A stretch of DNA of 64,000 nt. It comes from Streptomyces tubercidicus (GTDB lineage: Bacteria; Actinomycetota; Actinomycetes; Streptomycetales; Streptomycetaceae). The stretch spans positions 310,001-374,000 of the forward strand of contig NZ_CP114205.1 in NCBI RefSeq assembly GCF_027497495.1, given 5' to 3'. Below the pieces are notes generated by a model that was given only the letters and a program-made list of their open reading frames with translations, did not search any database and was not told where the DNA came from. Shown piece after piece: positions 30,187 to 37,781 of the stretch. A program made the translations under genes and the position numbers. Every line of letters starts with the position of its first letter. Position 1 is the first letter of the stretch.

Positions 30187-32796
30187 TCACCGCACCGGGT
30201 CGTGTCCCAGCTCGATGTCGAACTCGCCGTCTCCGGCGGCCTCCAGGCGCAGTGGGGTGGCCACCGGCGGGTAGCCGCTGGCGATCACGGTGTACTCGCC
30301 GCTGTCGAGGTCGGTGAAGGCGTACGCACCGTCCTGACCGCTGGTGGCGGTGCCCACCACGTTGCCCGCCGGGTCCAGCAGGGTCACCCGGGCGTCGTCC
30401 ACCGGGCTGCCGTGCACGGTGCGTACGGTGCCGCGGACCTGGGCTCCGTGCGTCAGCCGGACCTCGTACCAGTTGCGGTCGCCGGTGCCGACCTCCACCT
30501 GGAGGGCGGACGGGCGGTGCCGCTCGGCGCTGACGGCCAGGGTGTAGCTGCCGGGGGCCAGATCGCCGAACGCGAAGCTGCCGTCCTGGCCGGCCACGCC
30601 CGACGCCACGACCTCACCGGTGACATCGGTGGCCACGACGAGCGCGCCGGGCACCGGTTCGTCGCCCTTCTCCTCTCGGACCTCGCCCGCGAGACCGGCC
30701 GCGCCGCCGAGGGTCAGGTCGAACGCCACCGGCTCGGTGCCCACCACGACGGTCATGGCCTGCGGCTGCCGGGCCCCCGCGGAGCCGATCAGCACATAGC
30801 TGCCGGCGCCCGTCGTGGGCAGGGCGTAGCCGCCGTCCGCCGTGGTCGAGGTACGGCCGAGCTGCCGGCCGTCGACGCTGATCAGGGTGACCGCGGCCCG
30901 GTCCACCGGGCGGCCGTCGCCGTCCCGTACGGTTCCCCGGATCTCCGGCCCGGTCGCACCGATGCCACGGTTCGCGGGGGGCGCGGAGGCAGCGGCGGGC
31001 ACGGACGGCTCGGACGCTGCCGACTCCGACGGCTCGGACGGCTCGGACGGCACCGGCGTGACCGCCGCGTCGTCGGCACCGTTCGCCGCCACGGCATCGG
31101 CCGCGGCACCGGCTTCCGCTTCGGCCTCCGCACGGGCCTGGAGACCGGACATCTGCCGCAGCGGCACCTCCTTGATGAACCACATCAGCACGAAGGCCAG
31201 GGCGACGACGATCGCCCCCATGAGGAAGACCGTGTGCATCGAGTCCGCGAAGCCGCGCTTGAACGGCTCGGCCAGCCGCGGGTCGAGGTGCTGGATGAAC
31301 GAGGAATCGCTGAGCACGCCCGAGGAGTCCGCGTTGCCGGGGTGCTTGAGCATGTCCAGCACGGGCTTGTTCGCGGGGTCGCGCAGCACCGCGGGGTCGT
31401 GCAGCGCGGCCTGGAAGCGCTCGGTGGCGGCCGCGTCCTTGAACGCCGCGGAGATCTTCTCACCGACCGTGCTGAACAGCACGGACAGGAAGATCGCGGT
31501 ACCGGCGGTGGCGCCCATCTGACGGAAGAACGTGGACGAGGCGGTCGCCACGCCCATGTCGCGCGGCGGCACCGCGTTCTGCACCGCCAGCACCAGCGTC
31601 TGCATACAGCCGCCCAGGCCGAGGCCGAAGACCAGCATGTAGGCCATGGTTTCCCACAGCGGGGTGTCCCACTGGACCCGGAAGTGGAAGAGCAGCATCG
31701 CCGCGATCATCAGCGCGGTGCCGATGATCGGGAAGATCTTGTAGCGACCGGTCTTGGCGGTGATCTGGCCCGACGCGATGGAGGCAATGAACATCCCCGC
31801 CATCAGCGGCAGCATTTCCAGACCCGAGGTGGTGGGGCTGGCGCCCTTCACGATCTGGAGGTACTGCGGGATCATCAGCATCCCGCCGAACATGCCCATA
31901 CCGATCAGCACGGACAGCACACTGGTCTTGCTGAAGGTGCCGTTGCGGAACAGCCGCATCGGGATCAGCGCGTCATCGCCGATCCACCGCTCGACGAAGA
32001 TCCAGGCGATGATGCCGACGACACCGATCGCATAGCAGGCGATCGACCGGGAGGAGTCCCAGCCCCACTCCCGGCCCTGCTCGGCGACGAGCAGCAGCGG
32101 CACCACACCGACGGAGATGGTGAGCGCGCCCCACCAGTCAATGCGGTGATCGCGCCGGGTGTGCGGAATGTTCAGGACCTTGGCGACCACGAACAGCGCG
32201 ATGATCCCGATCGGCACGTTGACCAGGAAGACCCAGCGCCAGCCGGTGATGCCCAGCAGCTGGTCCTGCCCGGCGAGGGCACCGCCGATCAGCGGTCCGG
32301 CCACACTGGAGGTGGCGAAGGTGCCCAGCATGTAGCCCTGGTAGCGGGCGCGTTCACGGGGCGGGACGATGTCCCCGATGATCGCCAGCGCCAGCGACAT
32401 CAGACCGCCGGCGCCCAGGCCCTGCACCGCGCGGAACGCGGCGAGTTCGGTCATCGAGGTGGAGAAGGTGCACAGCACCGAGCCCACGACGAAGATGCTG
32501 ATCGCGGCCAGGTAGTACGGCTTGCGGCCGTACAGGTCGGAGAGCTTGCCGTAGAGCGGTGTGGAGATCGTCGAGGTGATCAGATAGGCGGTGGTCGCCC
32601 AGGCCTGCTGGCTGAGGCCGTGCAGATCGTCGGAGATGGTCCGGATCGAGGTGCTGACGATGGTCTGGTCGAGCGCGGCGAGGAACATCCCCAGCATCAA
32701 ACCGCTGAGGATGGTGAGTATCTGACGGTGACTCAGGACTCCTGGTCCGGGTATCTCCCCGGTTCCCGCCCCGGGCGGGGAGGTGGCAGTGCTCAT
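30187..32796 (-). CDS. EmrB/QacA-type MFS drug pump with three C-terminal carboxypeptidase-regulatory-like repeats
   Basis: An 869-aa protein. Residues 1-570 are a fourteen-helix proton-driven drug exporter of the DHA2 group: LDQTIVSTSIRTI (motif D1), GKLSDLYGRKPYY (motif A) and GPLIGGALA (motif C). A disordered Ala/Ser/Pro/Glu linker (575-640) follows. Then come three beta-sandwich repeats of about 75 residues, each with the pattern xRGTVRxxxGxPVxxAxVTL ... GxTxTxxDGxYxFxxLxxGxYTV. Drug pumps of this class normally end after helix 14, so the tail is an add-on. Its side of the membrane cannot be fixed here, but an even helix number predicts cytoplasmic. The ATG overlaps the stop of the upstream marR gene (ATGA), so the two are translationally coupled. 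Confidence 0.9.
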   Translation of the reverse strand: MSTATSPPGAGTGEIPGPGVLSHRQILTILSGLMLGMFLAALDQTIVSTSIRTISDDLHGLSQQAWATTAYLITSTISTPLYGKLSDLYGRKPYYLAAISIFVVGSVLCTFSTSMTELAAFRAVQGLGAGGLMSLALAIIGDIVPPRERARYQGYMLGTFATSSVAGPLIGGALAGQDQLLGITGWRWVFLVNVPIGIIALFVVAKVLNIPHTRRDHRIDWWGALTISVGVVPLLLVAEQGREWGWDSSRSIACYAIGVVGIIAWIFVERWIGDDALIPMRLFRNGTFSKTSVLSVLIGMGMFGGMLMIPQYLQIVKGASPTTSGLEMLPLMAGMFIASIASGQITAKTGRYKIFPIIGTALMIAAMLLFHFRVQWDTPLWETMAYMLVFGLGLGGCMQTLVLAVQNAVPPRDMGVATASSTFFRQMGATAGTAIFLSVLFSTVGEKISAAFKDAAATERFQAALHDPAVLRDPANKPVLDMLKHPGNADSSGVLSDSSFIQHLDPRLAEPFKRGFADSMHTVFLMGAIVVALAFVLMWFIKEVPLRQMSGLQARAEAEAEAGAAADAVAANGADDAAVTPVPSEPSEPSESAASEPSVPAAASAPPANRGIGATGPEIRGTVRDGDGRPVDRAAVTLISVDGRQLGRTSTTADGGYALPTTGAGSYVLIGSAGARQPQAMTVVVGTEPVAFDLTLGGAAGLAGEVREEKGDEPVPGALVVATDVTGEVVASGVAGQDGSFAFGDLAPGSYTLAVSAERHRPSALQVEVGTGDRNWYEVRLTHGAQVRGTVRTVHGSPVDDARVTLLDPAGNVVGTATSGQDGAYAFTDLDSGEYTVIASGYPPVATPLRLEAAGDGEFDIELGHDPVR

Positions 32797-33344
32797 GTAC
32801 GTATGTCTCCCTGCTCCACGGTGGCGCCCTGGTCTCCCCCGGGACCCAGCCGTGTGTGTTGTCGTTCTGCCATGTCCTCGTTGAGACGGCCGAGCAGCCG
32901 GATCAGGTCGGCCCGGTCCTGGGGCGACCACGGCTCCAGGAGCGCGGCCAGTTCCGCGTCACGCTGACTGCGGTAGTGCGCGAACGCGGCCCGCCCCGTC
33001 TCCGTCGCAGCCAGCAACGACCCGCGACGGTCCTCCGGATCGGGGCGGCGGGTCACCAGGCCCCGCTCCACCAGCGAGCGCACCTGCCGGCTGACGGTCG
33101 ACAGATCGAGGAACGCGTCGGCGGCCAGATCGGTCGCCCGCTGGTCCCCGCCGACCACCAGCCTGGCCAGCAGCACCCGGTCTGCGGCGCCGCCGTCGTT
33201 CTTGGCGCGCTGCTTCCAGGCCGCGATCAGCCGGGAGAAGCGGACGATCTCCGTCCCCAGCCCGGCGGCCGCCTCATCCAGCCCCGAGGAGGCGGTGACC
33301 TGCGGGGCCGCCTCATCGCAGGCATGGACGGTGCCCTTACTCAT
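32793..33344 (-). CDS. MarR-family repressor of the adjacent drug pump
   Basis: A 183-aa winged-helix regulator. The recognition region reads DAFLDLSTVSRQVRSLVERGLV (about 85-106), followed by the wing TRRPDPEDRRGSLLAATETG, both textbook MarR. It has a ~25-residue N-terminal extension and a polar C-terminal tail. Its stop overlaps the pump's start codon, and an inverted repeat TGCTTG-N7-CAAGCA lies about 57 bp ahead of its own start. Autoregulation and ligand-relieved repression of the pump are therefore likely. AAGGA precedes the ATG. The inducing ligand is unknown. Confidence 0.92.
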   Translation of the reverse strand: MSKGTVHACDEAAPQVTASSGLDEAAAGLGTEIVRFSRLIAAWKQRAKNDGGAADRVLLARLVVGGDQRATDLAADAFLDLSTVSRQVRSLVERGLVTRRPDPEDRRGSLLAATETGRAAFAHYRSQRDAELAALLEPWSPQDRADLIRLLGRLNEDMAERQHTRLGPGGDQGATVEQGDIRT

Positions 33345-33400
33345 CGTCGTGATCCTTCGCGGTGATGTTGGCGGCCCATGGGATACCTTGTGGGACACCT

Positions 33401-33419
33401 TGCTTGTATCCAGCAAGCA
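33401..33419. promoter_or_regulatory. Candidate MarR operator
   Basis: TGCTTG-N7-CAAGCA, a perfect 6-bp inverted repeat, overlaps a second pairing CTTGC-N9-GCAAG (33399-33417). It lies upstream of the marR-pump operon in a locally A/T-richer stretch, where a MarR dimer would block the promoter. Confidence 0.55.
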
Positions 33420-33599
33420 TAGCGGCTGGAATCCGCTGCTCCGCACCGCCCAACACCGGGTCACAGGCGCAGGGATGGGGGGTGCGGAGGCACCGGACCG
33501 GCCCAGATATGCTCCGCACGCCCCCCACGAGCGGCGGACGCCCACCCAGCCGCGTACGGAAACCGGACAGACCGCCGCCCCGCCGACCGGGAGACCGTT

Positions 33600-33992
33600 G
33601 TGCACCTTCCCTCTGAACTTCTCGCGCTGCTCCGCCGCCCGAGCCTCTGCTTTCTGGCCACCTCGATGCCCGACGGTTCCCCGCAGTTGACCGAGACCTG
33701 GGTCGACACCGACGGCACCCATGTGCTGATCAACAGCGTCCGCAGCCATGTGAAAACCCGGAACATCGCACGGGACCCCCGCGTGGCCGTCGCGGTCTCC
33801 GACCCGGACCACCCCGCCCGCTACTTCCAGGTACGGGGCCGGGTCATCGAAACCACAACCGAGGGCGCGGTCGAACACATCGAGCAGCTCGCCCAGAAGT
33901 ACCTCGGCAAGCCCTACCCCTGGTACGGCGGCCGCGACGAGGAACGCGTCCTCTTCGTCATCGAACCGCAGAGCATCAGCGGCACGGGGTAA
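33600..33992 (+). CDS. PPOX-class pyridoxamine-phosphate-oxidase-fold protein (probably F420-dependent)
   Basis: A 130-aa split-barrel flavin/F420-binding protein. The features are the opening LLRRPSLCFLATSMPDGSPQ, the cofactor-loop segment VLINSVRSHVKTRNIARDPRVAV (about 42-64), FQVRGRVIE and the end of the barrel ERVLFVIEPQSISG. The KTRN pattern is typical of the actinobacterial F420-dependent group (TIGR03618-like). It would reduce or bind a small substrate in the cytoplasm. A GGGAG precedes the GTG start. Its 3' end overlaps, on the opposite strand, the end of a TetR gene fragment. Confidence 0.87.
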   Translation: MHLPSELLALLRRPSLCFLATSMPDGSPQLTETWVDTDGTHVLINSVRSHVKTRNIARDPRVAVAVSDPDHPARYFQVRGRVIETTTEGAVEHIEQLAQKYLGKPYPWYGGRDEERVLFVIEPQSISGTG

Positions 33993-34128
33993 GGCCCCGC
34001 CGGATGGCCTCGCTGATCCAGGTGCGCAGCTGGCCGTAGAGGTCGACGGCGAGCTGCTGGGCGGTCTCGTCGCGCAGGGCCCGCACCCACAGTTCCTGCC
34101 ACAGCCGCCAGTCGTCGCGCGGCGGCGC
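33976..34128 (-). pseudogene. C-terminal fragment of a TetR-family regulator
   Basis: Directly after the stop of the DMT transporter gene, and in the same frame, about 50 codons read DDWRLWQELWVRALRDE then AVDLYGQLRTWISEAIRRGL, ending in TGA at 33976-33978. This is the usual helix 6-8 region of TetR-family ligand-binding domains (WxxWxELWxRAL). No start codon, DNA-binding domain or ribosome-binding site precedes it. It appears to be the remnant of a regulator gene deleted when the transporter gene was joined here. It overlaps the end of the PPOX gene on the other strand by 17 bp. Confidence 0.6.
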
Positions 34129-35052
34129 TCAGCTGTCCGCCGGTCCGGGCTCCGCACCGTCGTGGACGGCTGCCGGCACCTTGTCCTGAGCCCCGGTCAG
34201 ATCCCGGGCCAGGGCGACGCGGGAGAGCAGCACGGCGCCCCACAGGACCAGTCCGACGCCGATCGCCTCGGGCAGCAGCCACCAGCCGGTCCGTACCCGC
34301 TCGTCGTACAGGGTGACGCCCAGCGACAGGCTGACCAGCGCGTCCCCGAGCGTGAGGACCGGCTGCGAGGCGGTCAGCGGGCCCGACTGCATGGCGTTCT
34401 CCAGCAGGAAGATGGCCAGTACGCCGGTGAGGGCGAAGCCGTAGGTCTGCCAGGTGCTGAAGAACGCGGCGGGGCCGCCGGTCTGCCAGGCGTGGGTGGC
34501 GTCCTTCAGCATGGCCGCGGTGAGGGCGTACCCGACCGCGGTCGCCGCGGCGAAGCAGGCGGCCCGTACGCCGCCCGCGCCGCGGCGGAGCGCGGCACCG
34601 ACCGCCGTGACGATCACCGCGGAGCAGACCACCAGCGCGGGCAGCCAGCGGTCGAAGGGGGCGTGGGTGGTGCCGATGGTGGGCGCGGCGGCGGCGAGGG
34701 CGGAGCCGAGACCGACGACGAGCAGCCCCACACCGATCCAGCCGGAGCGGGGGATCCGTCCGCCGAGGAGGACCCGTCCGATGAGCAGGGCGAGGGGCAG
34801 TTCGAGGACGAAGAGCGGCTGCACCACCGACAGCGCCCCCTGGGACAGCGCCAGCGCCTGGAAGCAGGCCGCGGCGACGACCGCGAGCATCCCGCCGAGC
34901 CAGACGGCGCGGTGCAGCAGATCGACGAGCAGCCCCAGGCGCAGTCCGGCGGACAGCGGAACCGTACGGGCGGCACGCCGCTGCAGGACCGTGGCCAGCG
35001 CATTGCTGGCCGCCGCGAGCACCGCGAACAGTACGGCCGGCCACGTGGTCAC
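34129..35052 (-). CDS. DMT/EamA-like membrane transporter
   Basis: A 307-aa polytopic protein with about ten hydrophobic helices in two halves. QPLFVLELPLALLIGRVLLGGR ends the first EamA-like unit, and ASQPVLTLGDALVSLSLGVTLYDERVRTG in the second is characteristic of the DMT family without the classic EamA annotation. The GTG at 35052 is preferred to the ATG at 35067 because a perfect AGGAGG precedes it at the right distance. The short tail (AVHDGAEPGPADS) is polar. Substrate unknown. The stop is followed in frame by a TetR fragment, which suggests a deletion joint here. Confidence 0.82.
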   Translation of the reverse strand: MTTWPAVLFAVLAAASNALATVLQRRAARTVPLSAGLRLGLLVDLLHRAVWLGGMLAVVAAACFQALALSQGALSVVQPLFVLELPLALLIGRVLLGGRIPRSGWIGVGLLVVGLGSALAAAAPTIGTTHAPFDRWLPALVVCSAVIVTAVGAALRRGAGGVRAACFAAATAVGYALTAAMLKDATHAWQTGGPAAFFSTWQTYGFALTGVLAIFLLENAMQSGPLTASQPVLTLGDALVSLSLGVTLYDERVRTGWWLLPEAIGVGLVLWGAVLLSRVALARDLTGAQDKVPAAVHDGAEPGPADS

Positions 35053-35231
35053 GGCCCACCTCCTCATCGGCCGCCCGGACACCGGGTCGAGCCCGGTGTC
35101 CGGGCGGCGGCGGGGCGGCGCTGTACCGGTCTTCGACGCTATCCGGCGGCCGTGGGGACGGCCTGACGACACGGGCACCGGAGGCAACCGGTATAAAAGA
35201 TCGCAAAACAGGCATATTCCTGCTAGCCGAC

Positions 35232-36383
35232 ATGAACAGCTGGTCAGGAATGCCTATGCCCTCCCTCGCCCCCCGATGGCCCCGATACGTCGAGTTCGCT
35301 CCGAGCGTCCTGGTTGCCGCAGGGCTCGTCTGGGACGCGTTCTCGCCGGCCGACTACTGGGGCGACCCGATGCTGACGGCGGCCAGCGTGTCGGCCGGTG
35401 CGCTGCTCTCCCTGCGGCACACCCTCCTGATCGGCGCCGCCATCATCTGCGGGGTCTTCGCACTGACGGTCAAGGACGGCACCGCCGGCGACCTCGTGGG
35501 CTATCTGGAGCTCATCAATACGCTCTTCGCCGCGCTCATGGGGGTCGGCGTCAACCGGGTGGTCGCCCGTTACGGACGCCATCTGGACGTGGTGCGCACG
35601 GTGGCGGAGGCCGCCCAGCGTGCCGTGCTGCCCGCACCTCCGGAACGCATCGGGCCGCTGGCCATCGCCGCCCGCTACCAGGCCGCACAGAGCGAGGCCC
35701 GGATCGGCGGCGACGCCTATGCCGTCCAGCGGACCCCGTTCGGCGTCCGGCTGCTGATCGCCGATGTGCGCGGCAAGGGACTGGGCGCGGTGAGCGCGGT
35801 GTCCGTGCTGCTGGGCGCCTTCCGTGAGGCGGCCGAGGAGGAGCCGGATCTCGCGACGCTGGCCGACCGGATGGAGCGCGCCCTGCTGCGGGAGAGCGAG
35901 CACACCTCCGAGGAGGACCGACTGGAGGGCTTCATCACGGCTCTGCTCTGCGAGGTCCTCCCCGGGGCCGCGGGACTGCGCCTGCTGAACTGCGGACACC
36001 CCCTGCCCTACCTCTGCCACGACGACGAGGTGCGCGCCCTGGACACCGGTGATCCGGGGCTTCCGCTCGGTATGGGCACGCTGGAGGTGGAACGGCCCCT
36101 CACCGCCGACCGGCCGTTCCCGGTGGGCAGCACACTTCTGCTGGTCACCGATGGTGTGACGGAGGCCAGGGACCGTACCGGGCGGTTCTACGATCCCGCG
36201 ACGGAGCTGGCGGGCCACGGCCCGTTCCGGGGGCCCCAGGATGTGATCGACCGCTTGGTACGGGACGTCGAGCACTGGACCGGCGGCCCGCGCGACGACG
36301 ACATGGCGGTCCTCGCCCTCACCCGCCAGATGGAGGGCCGAAAGCGGACCCCGCGCACGGTGATCAGCCGCCCCACCCGCTGA
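35232..36383 (+). CDS. Membrane-anchored PP2C/SpoIIE-type protein phosphatase
   Basis: A 383-aa protein with about three N-terminal transmembrane helices (residues 25-110, no large extracellular part) and a cytoplasmic SpoIIE/RsbU-type PP2C domain. Metal-binding blocks are GGDAYA (Asp~160), IADVRGKG, LLNCGHPLPYL, TDGVTEARD and DDDMAVLAL. It would dephosphorylate a Ser/Thr-phosphorylated partner, typically an anti-sigma-factor antagonist. The first ATG at 35232 has no Shine-Dalgarno; the ATG at 35256 has AGGA six bases upstream and may be the true start. The upstream sequence contains an A/T-rich stretch suited to a promoter. No partner gene is adjacent. Confidence 0.88.
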   Translation: MNSWSGMPMPSLAPRWPRYVEFAPSVLVAAGLVWDAFSPADYWGDPMLTAASVSAGALLSLRHTLLIGAAIICGVFALTVKDGTAGDLVGYLELINTLFAALMGVGVNRVVARYGRHLDVVRTVAEAAQRAVLPAPPERIGPLAIAARYQAAQSEARIGGDAYAVQRTPFGVRLLIADVRGKGLGAVSAVSVLLGAFREAAEEEPDLATLADRMERALLRESEHTSEEDRLEGFITALLCEVLPGAAGLRLLNCGHPLPYLCHDDEVRALDTGDPGLPLGMGTLEVERPLTADRPFPVGSTLLLVTDGVTEARDRTGRFYDPATELAGHGPFRGPQDVIDRLVRDVEHWTGGPRDDDMAVLALTRQMEGRKRTPRTVISRPTR

Positions 36384-36553
36384 CCGGCGACCGAGCCCGG
36401 CCGACACCCCTTCGCGGACGCAACCGGCCCACGCCGACCGGCACCCGCCATAAACCCCCGTCATCACCCCTCCCCCGCCGCCACCTTGCGGCTTTTCCCG
36501 GCCCCTTTGGGAATTGCGTCGTGTGCTGCCGGGAATCCGGGGTGGAAGATGAG

Positions 36554-36805
36554 ATGATCAGTCAGAGCATCAGCATCCGCACCGAGCGATCCGTCGCTCC
36601 CGCGCAGATCGGAGTTGATGTGTCCGACAACAGATCAACCCTGCTGAGTCAGCGCGCCGCCGTCATTTTCCTCCTTGGCGCCCTCACCGCCATCGGCGCC
36701 GGCGTCCTCACCTTCTTCAACGGTGGCACCCCGGCCTCCGCCACCCTCGTCGGCGGCGCCGCCTTCGGTGCCGCCGTCACCTTCTTCCATACGGTCATCG
36801 ACTGA
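36554..36805 (+). CDS. Small two-helix membrane protein of unknown function
   Basis: An 83-aa protein with a polar ~33-residue N-terminus and two hydrophobic segments (AAVIFLLGALTAIGAGVLTFF and ATLVGGAAFGAAVTFFHTV) separated by NGGTPAS. GGAAG precedes the ATG at 36554. No family recognised; it looks like a small holin-sized hairpin membrane protein, but no lysis context is present. Its last codons form the first unit of a 22-bp tandem array. Confidence 0.6.
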   Translation: MISQSISIRTERSVAPAQIGVDVSDNRSTLLSQRAAVIFLLGALTAIGAGVLTFFNGGTPASATLVGGAAFGAAVTFFHTVID

Positions 36806-36892
36806 CTCCCGTACGGTCACCGGCCGACCGCTGTACGGTCACCGACTGACTGCCGCGCGGTCACCGGCTGACCGCCGTACGGTCACCGACTG
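36790..36892. repeat. 22-bp imperfect tandem repeats
   Basis: Four full copies and one partial copy with a 22-bp period (starts 36790, 36812, 36834, 36856, 36878), each opening with a variant of TACGGTCACCG. Copies alternate between an ACTGACT-type and a GCTGACC-type second half. The first copy includes the stop of the small membrane protein gene, so the array grew from the gene's 3' end. Confidence 0.85.
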
Positions 36893-37026
36893 TTTGATCA
36901 CGCCCCGTCTCCTGGGCCAAGCGGAATCCGTGGCACCGCATGCGGTGCGCTGCCGCACCTCTAGTGCCAAACTTGAGGCACCGCGCCCGGCGGCCGGCCG
37001 GGGCCCTTGTCGCCGAGGGGAACATC

Positions 37027-37317
37027 ATGACCTGGGCATCTTGGACCACTGTGGGGATTCACGCCCTACCCGGCGCGGTGCACACCGCGGAGATCGGCGT
37101 GATCAACGGTGACCTGACCATTCACACGACCTGGTCGGAGAACCTGGCCCATGTAGCTGTGCAGTACACCGGGGCATCGGACTGGTACACCATGGCCGGC
37201 AGCCCCGTCCCCTGCGATTCCGAAGAGGCCAGCCGCACCTTCCACCAGGCCGTCGTCGAAGCCGCACGCGGCGGAGAACGAGCCGGCGCCTCCCTGGAGG
37301 AGCTCTTTCGCCACTAG
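37027..37317 (+). CDS. Small protein of unknown function
   Basis: A 96-aa cytoplasmic protein preceded by GAGGGGAAC and opening MTWASWTTVGIHA. It is predicted beta-rich in the first two thirds (IGVINGDLTIHTTWSE, VAVQYTGASDWYTMAG) with a C-terminal helix (FHQAVVEAARGGE). No signal peptide or family motif was recognised. A hairpin follows the stop. The coding region has normal streptomycete codon use, so it is probably a real gene. Confidence 0.6.
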   Translation: MTWASWTTVGIHALPGAVHTAEIGVINGDLTIHTTWSENLAHVAVQYTGASDWYTMAGSPVPCDSEEASRTFHQAVVEAARGGERAGASLEELFRH

Positions 37318-37781
37318 GGGATCCCCCCTCTAGCCAGGGCACCACCCTGGGCCGGTCGGCCCGCATCCCGGTGCGCCCCGACCCCGCCCGCGACGAGCTG
37401 CCCCGGTCCGGACGGCCGCGCCGTGACACCACTCCGGCAGCGCCTCCACCCCCTCCCAACGGGCTCGCGATGACGGCCGATTGAGGCGCGCGAACCTGCC
37501 CCCTTAGCAGTTCGCGATTCCGCTCGCCTTCCGGGCAACCATTTCGCGCCACCGCATGTCTCCTCAGATGGACCACAATTGGTCACCTGCTGACTACTTA
37601 AAGCTGATCAATTGTTAAATTCCGCCCATGAATCTCGATTACTGATCATTTCGCTTTACATGCCCATGCCAGGCATACCAGGGTTTGCGCGGGGCCCCGC
37701 GGCCCCCGTGGTGCACAACAGCACCGCGCGTACGGGCGGTTGGCCAGCCGACCGCCCCCGCAGCGCTAAGGACCCCTATCA
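37318..37781. other. Intergenic region upstream of the M4 protease
   Basis: About 464 bp without a supported gene. The left third has the hairpin already noted. From 37570 to 37660 the sequence is strikingly A/T-rich for this genome (CTACTTAAAGCTGATCAATTG), marking a probable promoter and long leader of the protease gene. No specific operator was identified. Confidence 0.5.
37334..37350 (+). terminator. Weak hairpin after the 96-aa protein gene
   Basis: CCAGGG-N5-CCCTGG, preceded by the short palindrome GGGGATCCCC at 37318-37327, lies within 35 bp of the stop. Confidence 0.4.

Noticed and set aside
36790..36892. CRISPR array or integration site
   Set aside because: There are no spacers, no cas genes and no tRNA or integrase nearby; it is a simple tandem repeat.
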